A stretch of 8,722 nt of DNA from an uncultured Haloferula sp. (GCA_946885645.1 CAMPGU010000173.1:1-8722); one strand, 5' to 3'. Shown: positions 1 through 6,360, counted from the first letter of the stretch. Notes: a model not told the origin generated them from the letters alone. Numbers and translations: made by a program.

Positions 1-194
1 TTCAGGTGATGGGAGATCGTCGGCTGACCCAGTCGGAACTGGTCGGTGATGTCGGTGGAATCGAGATAGTTGAGGAGCTCGGACCTGACGGTGGTGGTGC
101 CGCGGAAAACCACGTGGTCCGCGGAAGCCGGCTTGCTGGCTGTGAGGGAAATCGCGCAGATCAGGACGGCGCGGTGTAACAGTCGGTATTTCAT
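1..194 (-). CDS. Exported protein of unknown function, N-terminal part (gene runs off the left edge)
   Basis: An open frame starts at the ATG read from 194-192 on the minus strand and stays open for 64 codons to the window edge. It begins MKYRLLHRAVLICAISLTA and continues to an Ala-Ser-Ala stretch at about residues 23-25, which is a good signal peptide: basic N-terminus, hydrophobic core, small residues at a plausible signal peptidase I site. The visible mature part begins DHVVFRGTTTVRSELLNYLD and is soluble in character. I recognise no domain in so short a piece. A sigma70-like promoter (TTGACC, 18 bp, TAGAAA) lies about 65 bp upstream on the same strand, which supports a real gene. There is no Shine-Dalgarno sequence. 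A second ATG at 199-197 is out of frame. It is divergent from the L,D-transpeptidase gene. Confidence 0.6.
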   Translation of the reverse strand, partial: MKYRLLHRAVLICAISLTASKPASADHVVFRGTTTVRSELLNYLDSTDITDQFRLGQPTISHHL

Positions 195-264
195 GGCATT
201 GTCGGGTTGGATCTTGCGGACGGAGGGAGGCCGGAAAGGCTGTCCGGCGATTCCGGGCGTCGTG

Positions 265-294
265 TTTCTAGTCCCATCTCCTTGCTCCGGTCAA
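265..294 (-). promoter_or_regulatory. Predicted sigma70-type promoter for the left-edge exported protein
   Basis: Read on the minus strand, TTGACC (294-289) is followed by an 18-bp spacer and TAGAAA (270-265). The -35 matches the consensus at 5 of 6 positions and the -10 at 4 of 6. Transcription would begin near 258 and give a leader of roughly 64 nt before the ATG at 194. One copy of the AATTCAGGAG motif (293-302) touches the -35 hexamer. The promoter facing the other way has the same TTGACC and the same spacer length. Predicted by eye only. Confidence 0.45.
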
Positions 295-364
295 TTCAGG
301 AGTCCCCGCCCGGCCATCCCCCCCCGGGGGCAAATTCAGGAGACGAAATTACGCCTCTGAATTT
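293..364. repeat. Three-copy AATTCAGGAG motif, possible operator array
   Basis: AATTCAGGAG occurs at 293-302 and again, identical, at 333-342, exactly 40 bp apart. A third copy in inverted orientation (CTCTGAATTT) lies at 355-364. The second and third copies form an inverted repeat, AAATTCAG / CTGAATTT, perfect over 8 bp at 332-339 and 357-364 and extending to 10 bp with a one-base bulge. In RNA this would be a weak hairpin. The extra upstream copy, with no partner to pair with, favours a protein-binding site on DNA. Copy 1 abuts the -35 of the leftward promoter; the pair lies about 50-80 bp upstream of the -35 of the rightward one. Confidence 0.45.
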
Positions 365-414
365 CAACGGGTTGCACGGAGTCATCGGGCAAAGCGGGCG
401 GATTCTAGCGGGCG

Positions 415-444
415 TTGACCCCGCCCCGAGCTCCGGTTTACAAT
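415..444 (+). promoter_or_regulatory. Predicted sigma70-type promoter for the ldt-rhodanese-dtd genes
   Basis: TTGACC (415-420) and TACAAT (439-444) are separated by 18 bp and each matches the sigma70 consensus at 5 of 6 positions. This is the best promoter match I see in the window. The expected start point near 451 leaves a leader of only about 12 nt before the ATG at 463, which fits the absence of a ribosome-binding site there. It also argues against extending the transpeptidase gene to the in-frame TTG at 415, because that codon is part of the -35 hexamer. Confidence 0.6.
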
Positions 445-462
445 CGCCGCATCCGAATCACC

Positions 463-1080
463 ATGAAAGCCAGTTTCATCCTCATCGCCCTGCTGCCGCT
501 GTTCGCCGTCTCCTGCACCACGCTCGACGGCACGGTGGCCAACATGCGCGGGGAGTCCCGCTATCTGGCGGGATACAGTAACAAGCGCGAGCATGATTGG
601 AAATCCAGCCCCATCCCGGACGACGTTTCCTACTGGGACGGCGATCACCTGAGCGGGCCAGCCTCGATCAGGATCAACCTGACGCAGCAGAAGGCCTTTT
701 TCTACAAAGGCGGGCAGTTGGCGGGGGTCTCCAAGATTTCCACCGGCAAGGAAGGCCGGGGCACCCCCTCCGGAACCTACAAGGTGAACCAGAAGGACAA
801 GTGGCACCGCTCCTCCAGCTACGGGATGTTCAAGGAGAAAGGAACCGACCGCGTGGTGGACGATGACGCGGAGGCGCACAACGAACCGGTGCCGCCCGGC
901 TGCTACTACGAGGGCGCCCCGATGTTCAACTACCTCAACTTTGCTCCCGCGGTGGGGATGCACACCGGCTACCTCCCCGGCTATGCGGCATCCCACGGCT
1001 GCGTCCGCATGCCGGACAAGATGGCACAAAAGTTCTTCGAAAACGCCGAGATCGGAACGCCGGTGATCGTGGAACGATGA
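463..1080 (+). CDS. L,D-transpeptidase (YkuD-family) lipoprotein
   Basis: This 205-residue protein is predicted to be an envelope-anchored L,D-transpeptidase, the family that forms 3-3 peptidoglycan cross-links or attaches proteins to peptidoglycan. The N-terminus MKASFILIALLPLFAVSC is a lipoprotein signal with lipobox AVSC, so Cys18 would be lipidated. The YkuD catalytic signature is clear: His167 in HTGYLPG, then SHGCVRMP with His178 and the nucleophile Cys180. The segment before it (GKEGRGTPSGTYKV) is typical of the fold. I chose the ATG at 463 over the in-frame TTG at 415 because the signal peptide begins there and the promoter covers the TTG. The stop codon overlaps the start of the rhodanese gene, so the two are probably translationally coupled. 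The exact substrate cannot be read from the sequence. Confidence 0.9.
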   Translation: MKASFILIALLPLFAVSCTTLDGTVANMRGESRYLAGYSNKREHDWKSSPIPDDVSYWDGDHLSGPASIRINLTQQKAFFYKGGQLAGVSKISTGKEGRGTPSGTYKVNQKDKWHRSSSYGMFKEKGTDRVVDDDAEAHNEPVPPGCYYEGAPMFNYLNFAPAVGMHTGYLPGYAASHGCVRMPDKMAQKFFENAEIGTPVIVER

Positions 1081-1421
1081 GCGCCCTCCTGCCGCACCCG
1101 GAGTCCGGGATGGAACTGACTCCGGCGCAGGTTGACGACTTGCTTCCCGCCATCCGCGCCGGCGAGATCGAGCTGATCGATTGCCGCGAGGACGACGAGT
1201 GGCGCTTCAACCGGATCGAGGGGGCGCGGCTCGTGTCGCTCTCGCGGTTCGCGGAGGCAGCCATTCCCGAGCGTCCTGCCATCGTGTATTGCCACCACGG
1301 CATGCGGTCGCTGCGCGCGACCGCTTACTGGCGCTCGCGGGGTCAGGACCGGGTGTGGTCGATGACCGGCGGGATCGACCGCTGGTCGGCGGAAATCGAT
1401 CCGGAAGTGCCGGTGTATTGA
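1077..1421 (+). CDS. Single-domain rhodanese-like protein
   Basis: This is a 114-residue single rhodanese domain, a small cytoplasmic sulfurtransferase or persulfide carrier. The active-site loop CHHGMRS starts at Cys72, the residue that carries the persulfide, and follows the strand PAIVYC. The early motif LIDCREDDEW (34-43) carries the conserved Asp and Arg of the fold. The C-terminus MTGGIDRWSAEIDP matches the usual ending 'GG..aW...v'. There is no signal peptide. Its ATG overlaps the TGA of the transpeptidase gene (ATGA) and dtd follows 30 bp later, so the three genes probably form one transcription unit. The sulfur acceptor is unknown. The pairing with a cell-wall enzyme does not by itself suggest a shared pathway. 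Confidence 0.9.
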   Translation: MSALLPHPESGMELTPAQVDDLLPAIRAGEIELIDCREDDEWRFNRIEGARLVSLSRFAEAAIPERPAIVYCHHGMRSLRATAYWRSRGQDRVWSMTGGIDRWSAEIDPEVPVY

Positions 1422-1451
1422 GGCACGGAGCATCATCCCGACTAGAAAAGC

Positions 1452-1904
1452 ATGCGCGCCGTCCTCCAGCGGGTCTCCTCCTCGTCCGTCGCCATCGGCG
1501 GCGAAAATGTGGCGGAGACCGGTCCCGGCCTGCTGATCCTGCTCGGAATCGAGGGCGGCGACGGTGCGGACGACATCGCGTGGCTTGCGCCGAAGATCGC
1601 CCGGATGCGGATCTTCCCGGACGAAGCGGGGCTGATGAATCTTTCGCTGATCGACTGCGGCGGCGATGTGATCGTGGTGAGCCAGTTCACGCTTCACGCC
1701 TCGACGAAGAAAGGCAACCGGCCCTCGTTCATCCGGGCAGCGCGGCCGGAGATTTCCGAGCCGCTCTACGAAGGCTTCTGCACCGCCCTCTCCGGAGAGC
1801 TGGGCAAGCCGGTGGGCCGCGGACGCTTCGGTGCGGACATGAAGGTCACGCTGGTGAACGACGGACCGGTCACCATCGTGATCGACTCGAAGAACCGGGA
1901 GTAG
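1452..1904 (+). CDS. dtd: D-aminoacyl-tRNA deacylase
   Basis: The 150-residue protein is a full-length D-aminoacyl-tRNA deacylase, which hydrolyses D-amino acids (and glycine mischarged on tRNA-Ala) from tRNA in the cytoplasm. It starts with the standard MRAVLQRV. Both family motifs are intact: SQFTLHA at 77-83, including the conserved Thr80, and NDGPVT at 136-141, whose Gly138-Pro139 forms the chiral-proofreading element of the partner subunit in the dimer. GADMKV at 127-132 is also typical. It is last of three same-strand genes and converges on the semialdehyde dehydrogenase gene, with a hairpin between them. AGAAAAG just before the ATG is only weakly like a ribosome-binding site. Its closeness to a pathway that makes D-hydroxyproline is noted but may be chance. 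Confidence 0.95.
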   Translation: MRAVLQRVSSSSVAIGGENVAETGPGLLILLGIEGGDGADDIAWLAPKIARMRIFPDEAGLMNLSLIDCGGDVIVVSQFTLHASTKKGNRPSFIRAARPEISEPLYEGFCTALSGELGKPVGRGRFGADMKVTLVNDGPVTIVIDSKNRE

Positions 1905-1921
1905 GGCCGCCCGGAGCGGCC
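1905..1921. terminator. GC-rich hairpin between converging genes, possible two-way terminator
   Basis: GGCCGC (1905-1910) and GCGGCC (1916-1921) form a perfect 6-bp stem with a 5-nt loop, starting directly after the dtd stop and ending 2 bp before the stop of the opposing dehydrogenase gene. On the plus strand it is followed by GCTTATCTTTTCC, a broken T-run; on the minus strand there is no T-run. Position between two converging stops is the main support. The short stem and weak T-tract keep confidence moderate. Confidence 0.45.
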
Positions 1922-1923
1922 GC

Positions 1924-3501
1924 TTATCTTTTCCGCTCCCCGTCCACCATCCGCCAAATTCCCAGGGGATTCGAGTCGCGCAGCTCGGGCGCGAGGCATG
2001 CCTCCGGAAACGCCTGGAAGCAAACGGGACGCACGAAGCGCTGGATCGACATCGTGCCGACGGACGTACTCCGCCCGTCCGAGGTGGCCGGGTAAGGGCC
2101 GCCGTGGACCATGCTATGGCAGACCTCCACCCCGGTCGGGAAGCCATTGAAGATCACCCGCCCGGCCTTGGCGGAAAGCGCGGCTACCAGCGGGGCATTG
2201 GCGGCAAGCTCTTCCTCCGTGCCATGGATAGTGGCCGTGAGCTGACCCTCCAGCTCCGGGATCGTGGCTTCGATCTCGCCGAGCGTCCCTCGCACGATGA
2301 GTGCCGCGGGGCCGAACATTTCGCCCCGCAGAAGATCGTCTTCCAGAAAGCGGCGAACCGAAACGGAGAAAACCGCGGGAGCACCCTGCTCCTCCGCGCC
2401 CGGAGCGCCACTACGTCCGACCGTTTCCACCCCGGCGGTGCTTGCCACTGCTCCCACGGTCTCGGTGTAGGCCTGACGGATGCCTTCATTCAGCATTACC
2501 CCCGGCATCGAGGTTCCGGCCAATGCTTTGAGGCGATCAAGGAAGACAAGGCCGGTGCCTTCGGGAAGAAATACCAAACCCGGGTTCGTGCAGAATTGGC
2601 CTACGCCGAGGGTCAGGGAGTTGAAGAAAGCCTCCGCGAGAGCCGCCTCGCCGCGCTCCAGCGCGCCCGGGAGGAGGACCACGGGATTCACCGAGCTCAT
2701 CTCTGCATAGACGGGAATCGGTTGCGGGCGATTGGAAGCAGCTTCCATCAGCGCCGTGCCGCCCCGCCGGGAGCCGGTGAAACCCACCGCTTGGATCGCC
2801 GGATGCTGCACCACCGGAATGCCGACCAGTCGTCCGCCGCCGTAGAGCAGCGAGAAAACGCCCTCCGGCATATTCGTGGCGAGCGCGGCCCGCAGCACCG
2901 CCTGCGCCACGATCTCGGCCACGCCGGGATGCCCGTGATGCGCGATGACTACCACCGGGCAACCGGCCGCGAGCGCGGCGGCGGTGTCCCCGCCTGCGAC
3001 AGAGAAAGCCAAGGGGAAATTGCTCGCACAGAATACCGCCACCGGCCCGAGCGGCCGGAGCATGGAGCGGATGTCCGGCTTCGGCAGCGGCTGGCGATCA
3101 GGCTGGGCGTGCTCGATGCGGGCATCCACCCACGACCCTTCCTCGATCAAGGCGGCGAACATCCGGAGTTGCCCCGTGGTACGCGCGGTCTCGCCGCGCA
3201 GCCTTCCATCAGGCAGGCCTGTCTCAAGCGCGCCGCGTTCCGCGATCTCGCCCACCACGCTCTCGATCTGATCGGCGATGGCGCGCAGGAAATTTCCGCG
3301 CTCCTTACCAGAGAGGGCGGAGTAATCGGGGAACGCGGAAGCGGCCAGCTCCACGGCCTGATCCACTTCCTCCGGAGTGGCTGAGAGAAACACGGGCTCC
3401 AGCTTGGCGCCGCTGGCGGCGTGGACACCGTGACCGGCGATTTCGGTGCCGGTGCCGCGCGAGTAGCCGATGACCGAGGTTCCGGAGAGTTGGGATTTCA
3501 T
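1924..3501 (-). CDS. 2-oxoglutarate semialdehyde (2,5-dioxovalerate) dehydrogenase
   Basis: This 525-residue aldehyde dehydrogenase is predicted to oxidise 2-oxoglutarate semialdehyde to 2-oxoglutarate with NAD(P)+, the last step of hydroxyproline catabolism. Family landmarks in order: ASNFP with Asn161, the cofactor-binding FTGS at 241-244, general base Glu267 in AEMSSVNP, and nucleophile Cys304 in GQFCTNPG. The end region GGPYPATSDGRSTSVGT followed by RFVRPVCFQ is characteristic of the semialdehyde dehydrogenase branch and unlike generic aldehyde dehydrogenases. The length is normal for that branch. It is third in the minus-strand run, 111 bp after the deaminase gene. The start is the ATG at 3501; no Shine-Dalgarno sequence precedes it. 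The same enzyme class also serves sugar-acid pathways (glucarate, arabinose), but the neighbours point to hydroxyproline. Confidence 0.9.
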   Translation of the reverse strand: MKSQLSGTSVIGYSRGTGTEIAGHGVHAASGAKLEPVFLSATPEEVDQAVELAASAFPDYSALSGKERGNFLRAIADQIESVVGEIAERGALETGLPDGRLRGETARTTGQLRMFAALIEEGSWVDARIEHAQPDRQPLPKPDIRSMLRPLGPVAVFCASNFPLAFSVAGGDTAAALAAGCPVVVIAHHGHPGVAEIVAQAVLRAALATNMPEGVFSLLYGGGRLVGIPVVQHPAIQAVGFTGSRRGGTALMEAASNRPQPIPVYAEMSSVNPVVLLPGALERGEAALAEAFFNSLTLGVGQFCTNPGLVFLPEGTGLVFLDRLKALAGTSMPGVMLNEGIRQAYTETVGAVASTAGVETVGRSGAPGAEEQGAPAVFSVSVRRFLEDDLLRGEMFGPAALIVRGTLGEIEATIPELEGQLTATIHGTEEELAANAPLVAALSAKAGRVIFNGFPTGVEVCHSMVHGGPYPATSDGRSTSVGTMSIQRFVRPVCFQAFPEACLAPELRDSNPLGIWRMVDGERKR

Positions 3502-3553
3502 GAGGGAGACAGAAGACGGGAAGAGGAAAGACGCAAGACTTGAAGGGAAGCCT

Positions 3554-3566
3554 CCGCGACCCGCGG
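3554..3566. repeat. Small GC-rich inverted repeat in the deaminase-dehydrogenase gap
   Basis: The 111-bp gap 3502-3612 separates two genes of one run. It contains CCGCG (3554-3558) and CGCGG (3562-3566), a 5-bp stem with a 3-nt loop. No T-run follows on the minus strand, so it is not a convincing terminator; it could be an RNA-processing or attenuating hairpin, or chance in GC-rich DNA. The rest of the gap is purine-rich on the plus strand and holds no gene that I can see. Confidence 0.2.
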
Positions 3567-3612
3567 CAGTGGATGGCGGAGAAAGAAAGGCAGGGTGCGG
3601 CGTGTTAGAGCC

Positions 3613-4518
3613 TCAGACCTCCGGCGCGGTGGCGAGGGCCTGCTCGATGACGGCGGTAGCTTCGGCCAGTTCCTTGCCTTCCAGTTCCAGACGCGGGGGC
3701 CGCACGCGATTGTTGCCCAGCTTTCCGCCGCTCGCGAGCGTTTGCTGGAGCTTGATGAGCTGGACGAATTTCACCACCGTATCCATGCGCAGCATCGGCA
3801 GCATCCAGGTGTAAATCGACATGGCCTCCTCGATGCGGCCGGTGGTGCCGAGTTCCCACAACTTCACGTTGTGCTTCGGGAAAGCCCCGCCGACACCGGT
3901 GATCCAGAACTTGGCTCCCATGGCGGCACCTTCCAGCGCGCAATCGTCCACTCCCACGCCCAGCGCGAGCCGGTCGCCGCAGACCTCGCGGATACCGGCG
4001 ATCCGCCGGGCATCGGTAGAGGACTCCTTCACCGACTCGACGTTCGGCAACTCGTCCGCCAGCTCCTTGATGTGGGCCGGGGTAAAGTCGGTCTTGTACG
4101 CCACCGGATTGTTGTAGATGATGCAGGGCAGGTCGGTCGCGGAGATCACCGCGGACATGTGCGCCTTCATTTCCCTCCAGTCGGAGGCATAGAGATAGGG
4201 TGGCAGGACCATCAAGCCGCGGCAGCCGTTATCCTTGGCGGCCTTGGCGAGATCCACCGCTTCCTTGGTCGAAAGCGAGGCGATGCCGGGAATGATCGGC
4301 GTATCGGGCGTCGCCTCCACATACATCTTCTGGAGGGAGACCTTCTCCGCGAAAGAAAGCGTCGCGCCTTCGCCAAGAGAACCGTGGGCGACGATGGCGG
4401 TGCAGCCGTTCTCGACCAGCCATTTCCCGTGCTCCGCCATCAGGGCGTGGTCGATGGAAAGGTCGGCGTTGAACTGCGTGAGGGTGGCGGGCATGACGCC
4501 CTTCCATTCGATGCTCAT
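3613..4518 (-). CDS. DapA-family aldolase/deaminase, probable 1-pyrroline-4-hydroxy-2-carboxylate deaminase
   Basis: The 301-residue protein is a dihydrodipicolinate synthase family (beta/alpha)8 barrel. Its Schiff-base lysine is Lys164 in ESVKESSTD, the conserved tyrosine is Tyr135 in IIYNNP, and GSLGE (46-50) replaces the usual GTTGE carboxylate-binding motif. After the tyrosine it reads NNPVAYKTD, not the NVPxRT of true DapA enzymes, which argues against lysine biosynthesis. Placed 22 bp after a 4-hydroxyproline epimerase and before a 2-oxoglutarate semialdehyde dehydrogenase, it fits the deaminase that turns 1-pyrroline-4-hydroxy-2-carboxylate into 2-oxoglutarate semialdehyde and ammonia (HypD/LhpC role). 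An alternative is a sugar-acid dehydratase of the same family, such as 5-keto-4-deoxyglucarate dehydratase, but the epimerase makes that unlikely. The upstream AAAAAGAGA is the nearest thing to a ribosome-binding site in the cluster. Confidence 0.85.
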   Translation of the reverse strand: MSIEWKGVMPATLTQFNADLSIDHALMAEHGKWLVENGCTAIVAHGSLGEGATLSFAEKVSLQKMYVEATPDTPIIPGIASLSTKEAVDLAKAAKDNGCRGLMVLPPYLYASDWREMKAHMSAVISATDLPCIIYNNPVAYKTDFTPAHIKELADELPNVESVKESSTDARRIAGIREVCGDRLALGVGVDDCALEGAAMGAKFWITGVGGAFPKHNVKLWELGTTGRIEEAMSIYTWMLPMLRMDTVVKFVQLIKLQQTLASGGKLGNNRVRPPRLELEGKELAEATAVIEQALATAPEV

Positions 4519-4540
4519 GATGTCTCTTTTTAGCGTATTG

Positions 4541-5497
4541 TTAGAGTGAGGCGGGGATGCCGTGGCGAAAAGGATCGGACGGATCGAAGTAGTAAACGGA
4601 CTCGCCGTTCACCCAGGCGCGACCTTTGACAAAGGGCAGGACCTTGCCCTCGGGGAGTTCCTCCACGCGGCCTTCGAAGACGGTGTCCAGGATGCTGGCT
4701 TGCCGCCAGATCTCGCCGGGCTTGAGGAGCCCGGCGGCATGCAGGCACGCGAGCTTGGCGCTGGTGCCGGTGCCGCAGGGCGAGCGGTCGTAGGCTTTCC
4801 CCGGGCAGAGGACGAAATTCCGGCTGTCGGCAAGGGCCGGATCGGAAGGAGGGCCGAAGGATTCGATGTGATCGATCTCCATGCCGTCCGCTCCGGTGAG
4901 CCCCTGCTCCTCCAGGGCCTGACGTACCGCCCAGGTAAAGTCCGTGAGGATTTCGAGGTTTTCGAACTCCACCGCCGGCCCCTGATCTTCGATCAGGAAG
5001 AACCAATTCCCCCCCCAAGCGATATCACCGCGGATGGTGCCCCACTCCGGGACTTCGACTTCCACCGCTCCGGCGAAAAGATAGCTCGGGACATTCGCCA
5101 CGGTCACGGAGCCGTCCGGATGGAGACAGGAGGTCACAACGCCCACGGGGGTATCGATGCGGTGCTCGCCCGGGCCGATCTTCCCCAGATGTGCCAGCGT
5201 CACGGTCAGGCCGATGGTGCCGTGGATGCACATGTTCAGGGTGGAGACGTTATTGAAAAAGATCACGCCGCAGCAGCAGTCCGGCTCGTGGGGCTCCACC
5301 AGGAGCGCTCCGACCATCGCCTCGTGGCCGCGGGGTTCATTGCAGACGGCGCTACGCAGCCAATCGTGCTCCTCACGGAAGCGGCGGGCCATTTCTGCCA
5401 GCGTGCCGGAACCGAGATTGGGGCCGCCTTCGACGACGACCCGAGTGGGTTCTCCTTCGGTATGGGAGTCGATGACACGCAGGCGCGGGGAACTCAT
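4541..5497 (-). CDS. 4-hydroxyproline 2-epimerase (proline racemase family)
   Basis: The 318-residue protein belongs to the proline racemase family and probably interconverts trans-4-hydroxy-L-proline and cis-4-hydroxy-D-proline without cofactor, using two cysteines. Both are present: Cys90 in NMCIHGTIG and Cys241 in YDRSPCGTGTSAK. A cysteine at the second site separates it from 3-hydroxyproline dehydratases, which have threonine there. The N-terminus RVIDSHTEGEPTRVVV and the FFNN before the first site are standard. The residue after Cys90 is Ile, where the family usually has Gly (MCGHG), and Cys74-Cys75-Cys76 are consecutive. It is the first gene of the catabolic run and its start lies 83 bp from a divergent regulator. 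Proline racemase activity is the main alternative; the three pathway neighbours favour hydroxyproline. Confidence 0.9.
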   Translation of the reverse strand: MSSPRLRVIDSHTEGEPTRVVVEGGPNLGSGTLAEMARRFREEHDWLRSAVCNEPRGHEAMVGALLVEPHEPDCCCGVIFFNNVSTLNMCIHGTIGLTVTLAHLGKIGPGEHRIDTPVGVVTSCLHPDGSVTVANVPSYLFAGAVEVEVPEWGTIRGDIAWGGNWFFLIEDQGPAVEFENLEILTDFTWAVRQALEEQGLTGADGMEIDHIESFGPPSDPALADSRNFVLCPGKAYDRSPCGTGTSAKLACLHAAGLLKPGEIWRQASILDTVFEGRVEELPEGKVLPFVKGRAWVNGESVYYFDPSDPFRHGIPASL

Positions 5498-5580
5498 GGA
5501 TTACGGAAGCAGGTTAGCCTCAGGGTCTTGGCGAATGCACTAGCGGCAGCCTCCGAATCCGTATAGCCTTGGCATGTAAG
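5498..5580. promoter_or_regulatory. Divergent control region between the epimerase and regulator genes
   Basis: This 83-bp spacer must carry both start signals of the divergent genes and is the natural target of the AraC-type regulator. An imperfect inverted repeat is visible: GGATTACGGA at 5498-5507, directly before the epimerase ATG, and TCCGAATCC at 5552-5560. They match apart from one extra A, and their centres are about 53 bp apart. A shorter direct repeat, TAGCCT, occurs at 5515-5520 and 5564-5569. I found no -35/-10 pair with acceptable spacing in either direction, which would fit promoters that need an activator. Confidence 0.4.
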
Positions 5581-6345
5581 ATGCCAGCAGAACGCATGAC
5601 ACCCGCTGCCCGGCTACGCAGAAGCTTTTTCGAGTCCTTGGACGGGATGCCACCGGTCGATAGTCTCTTCGACGCCGTACCGGATATCGTGTTCTTCGTG
5701 AAGGACGCCCATGGACGGTACATGGCCGTCAATGGAACGCTGGCGAGCCGCTGCGGCCTTCCGGATAAGGAGTCCGCGATCGGACTGACCGCGGAGGAAC
5801 TTTTCCCGCCGCCGCTGGGGGAGGGATTCGCTTCGCAGGACCACGAAATCCTGAAAACGGGCCAGGGCATCCGGGACCACCTGGAGCTCCACCTCTATGC
5901 CGGCGGGCGGCGCGGCTGGTGCCTCACTTTCAAGGAACCGGTGCGCGCGCGGGATGGCCGCGTCATCGGCGTGTGCGGGATTTCCCGCGACCTCCACGGG
6001 CCCAGCGACCGTCAGGAAGACTTCGCCGCGATGTCCAAGGCGATCGATCACATCCACAAGCACTTCGACGAGCCCCTGCGGCTCCCGCAACTCGCCGAGA
6101 TGGCGGGGCTATCCGTTTACCAGTTCGACCAGCGCATCCGCTCGCTCTTCCACGTCACCGCCGGGCAATATCTGGTGAAGGTGCGCATCGATGCCGCCTG
6201 CGACCGCCTCGCGCAGACAAACGAGGTGATCGCGCAAATCGCCTTGAGCTGCGGCTACTCGGATCAATCGGCTTTCTCCCGGCAATTCAAGCAGGCGGTG
6301 GGGATCAGCCCGCTGGCTTACCGGAAGAAGATGCAGGGCGGTTGA
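5581..6345 (+). CDS. AraC-family transcriptional regulator with N-terminal PAS domain
   Basis: The 254-residue protein joins a PAS sensor domain (about 27-138) to an AraC-type double helix-turn-helix (about 150-252). The PAS part begins SLFDAVPDIVFFVKDAHGRY and ends GRVIGVCGISRDL, with no transmembrane segment, so it would sense a cytoplasmic signal. The DNA-binding part has the first helix-turn-helix near LPQLAEMAGLSVYQFDQRI and the signature GYSDQSAFSRQFKQAVGISP (225-244). It is divergent from the epimerase, so I infer that it controls the hydroxyproline genes, as AraC-type LhpR does in Pseudomonas. The PAS sensor is uncommon for this role. I chose the ATG at 5581; an ATG at 5596 and an in-frame TTG at 5569 are alternatives, since no Shine-Dalgarno sequence decides. 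The gene ends 15 bp before the end of the convergent dehydrogenase gene. Confidence 0.9.
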   Translation: MPAERMTPAARLRRSFFESLDGMPPVDSLFDAVPDIVFFVKDAHGRYMAVNGTLASRCGLPDKESAIGLTAEELFPPPLGEGFASQDHEILKTGQGIRDHLELHLYAGGRRGWCLTFKEPVRARDGRVIGVCGISRDLHGPSDRQEDFAAMSKAIDHIHKHFDEPLRLPQLAEMAGLSVYQFDQRIRSLFHVTAGQYLVKVRIDAACDRLAQTNEVIAQIALSCGYSDQSAFSRQFKQAVGISPLAYRKKMQGG

Positions 6346-6360
6346 GGCCCCGCCCGATAC

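Noticed and set aside
318..330. C8G5 run resembling a palindrome
   Set aside because: A homopolymer pair with no loop cannot form a useful hairpin; treated as low-complexity sequence between the motif copies.
70..581. Two plus-strand open frames in the left spacer (96 and 124 codons)
   Set aside because: They run over the left-edge exported gene, both promoters and the transpeptidase start; no domain and biased composition.
981..2147. Minus-strand open frame of 388 codons across the rhodanese and dtd genes
   Set aside because: It covers two well-supported genes and the hairpin between converging genes, and its product is Arg/His-rich with no motif.
2104..3384. Plus-strand open frame of 426 codons opposite the semialdehyde dehydrogenase gene
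   Set aside because: It is antisense to a gene with intact catalytic motifs. The product is rich in Arg, His and Gly with no recognisable domain, as expected for a shadow frame in GC-rich DNA.
3613..4518. Assignment as dapA (lysine biosynthesis)
   Set aside because: The segment after the catalytic tyrosine lacks the DapA-type arginine motif and the gene sits between hydroxyproline catabolic genes.
3595..4533. Plus-strand open frame of 312 codons opposite the deaminase gene
   Set aside because: Shadow of the DapA-family gene; low-complexity His/Gly/Arg composition and no domain.
4562..5566. Plus-strand open frame of 334 codons opposite the epimerase gene
   Set aside because: Shadow of the epimerase, which has both catalytic cysteines; the antisense product resembles nothing.
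5528..5567. TTGGCG and TATAGC as a promoter for the regulator gene
   Set aside because: The spacer of 28 bp is far too long for a sigma70 promoter.
6346..6360. Terminator between the converging regulator and dehydrogenase genes
   Set aside because: The 15-bp gap has no inverted repeat and no T-run.
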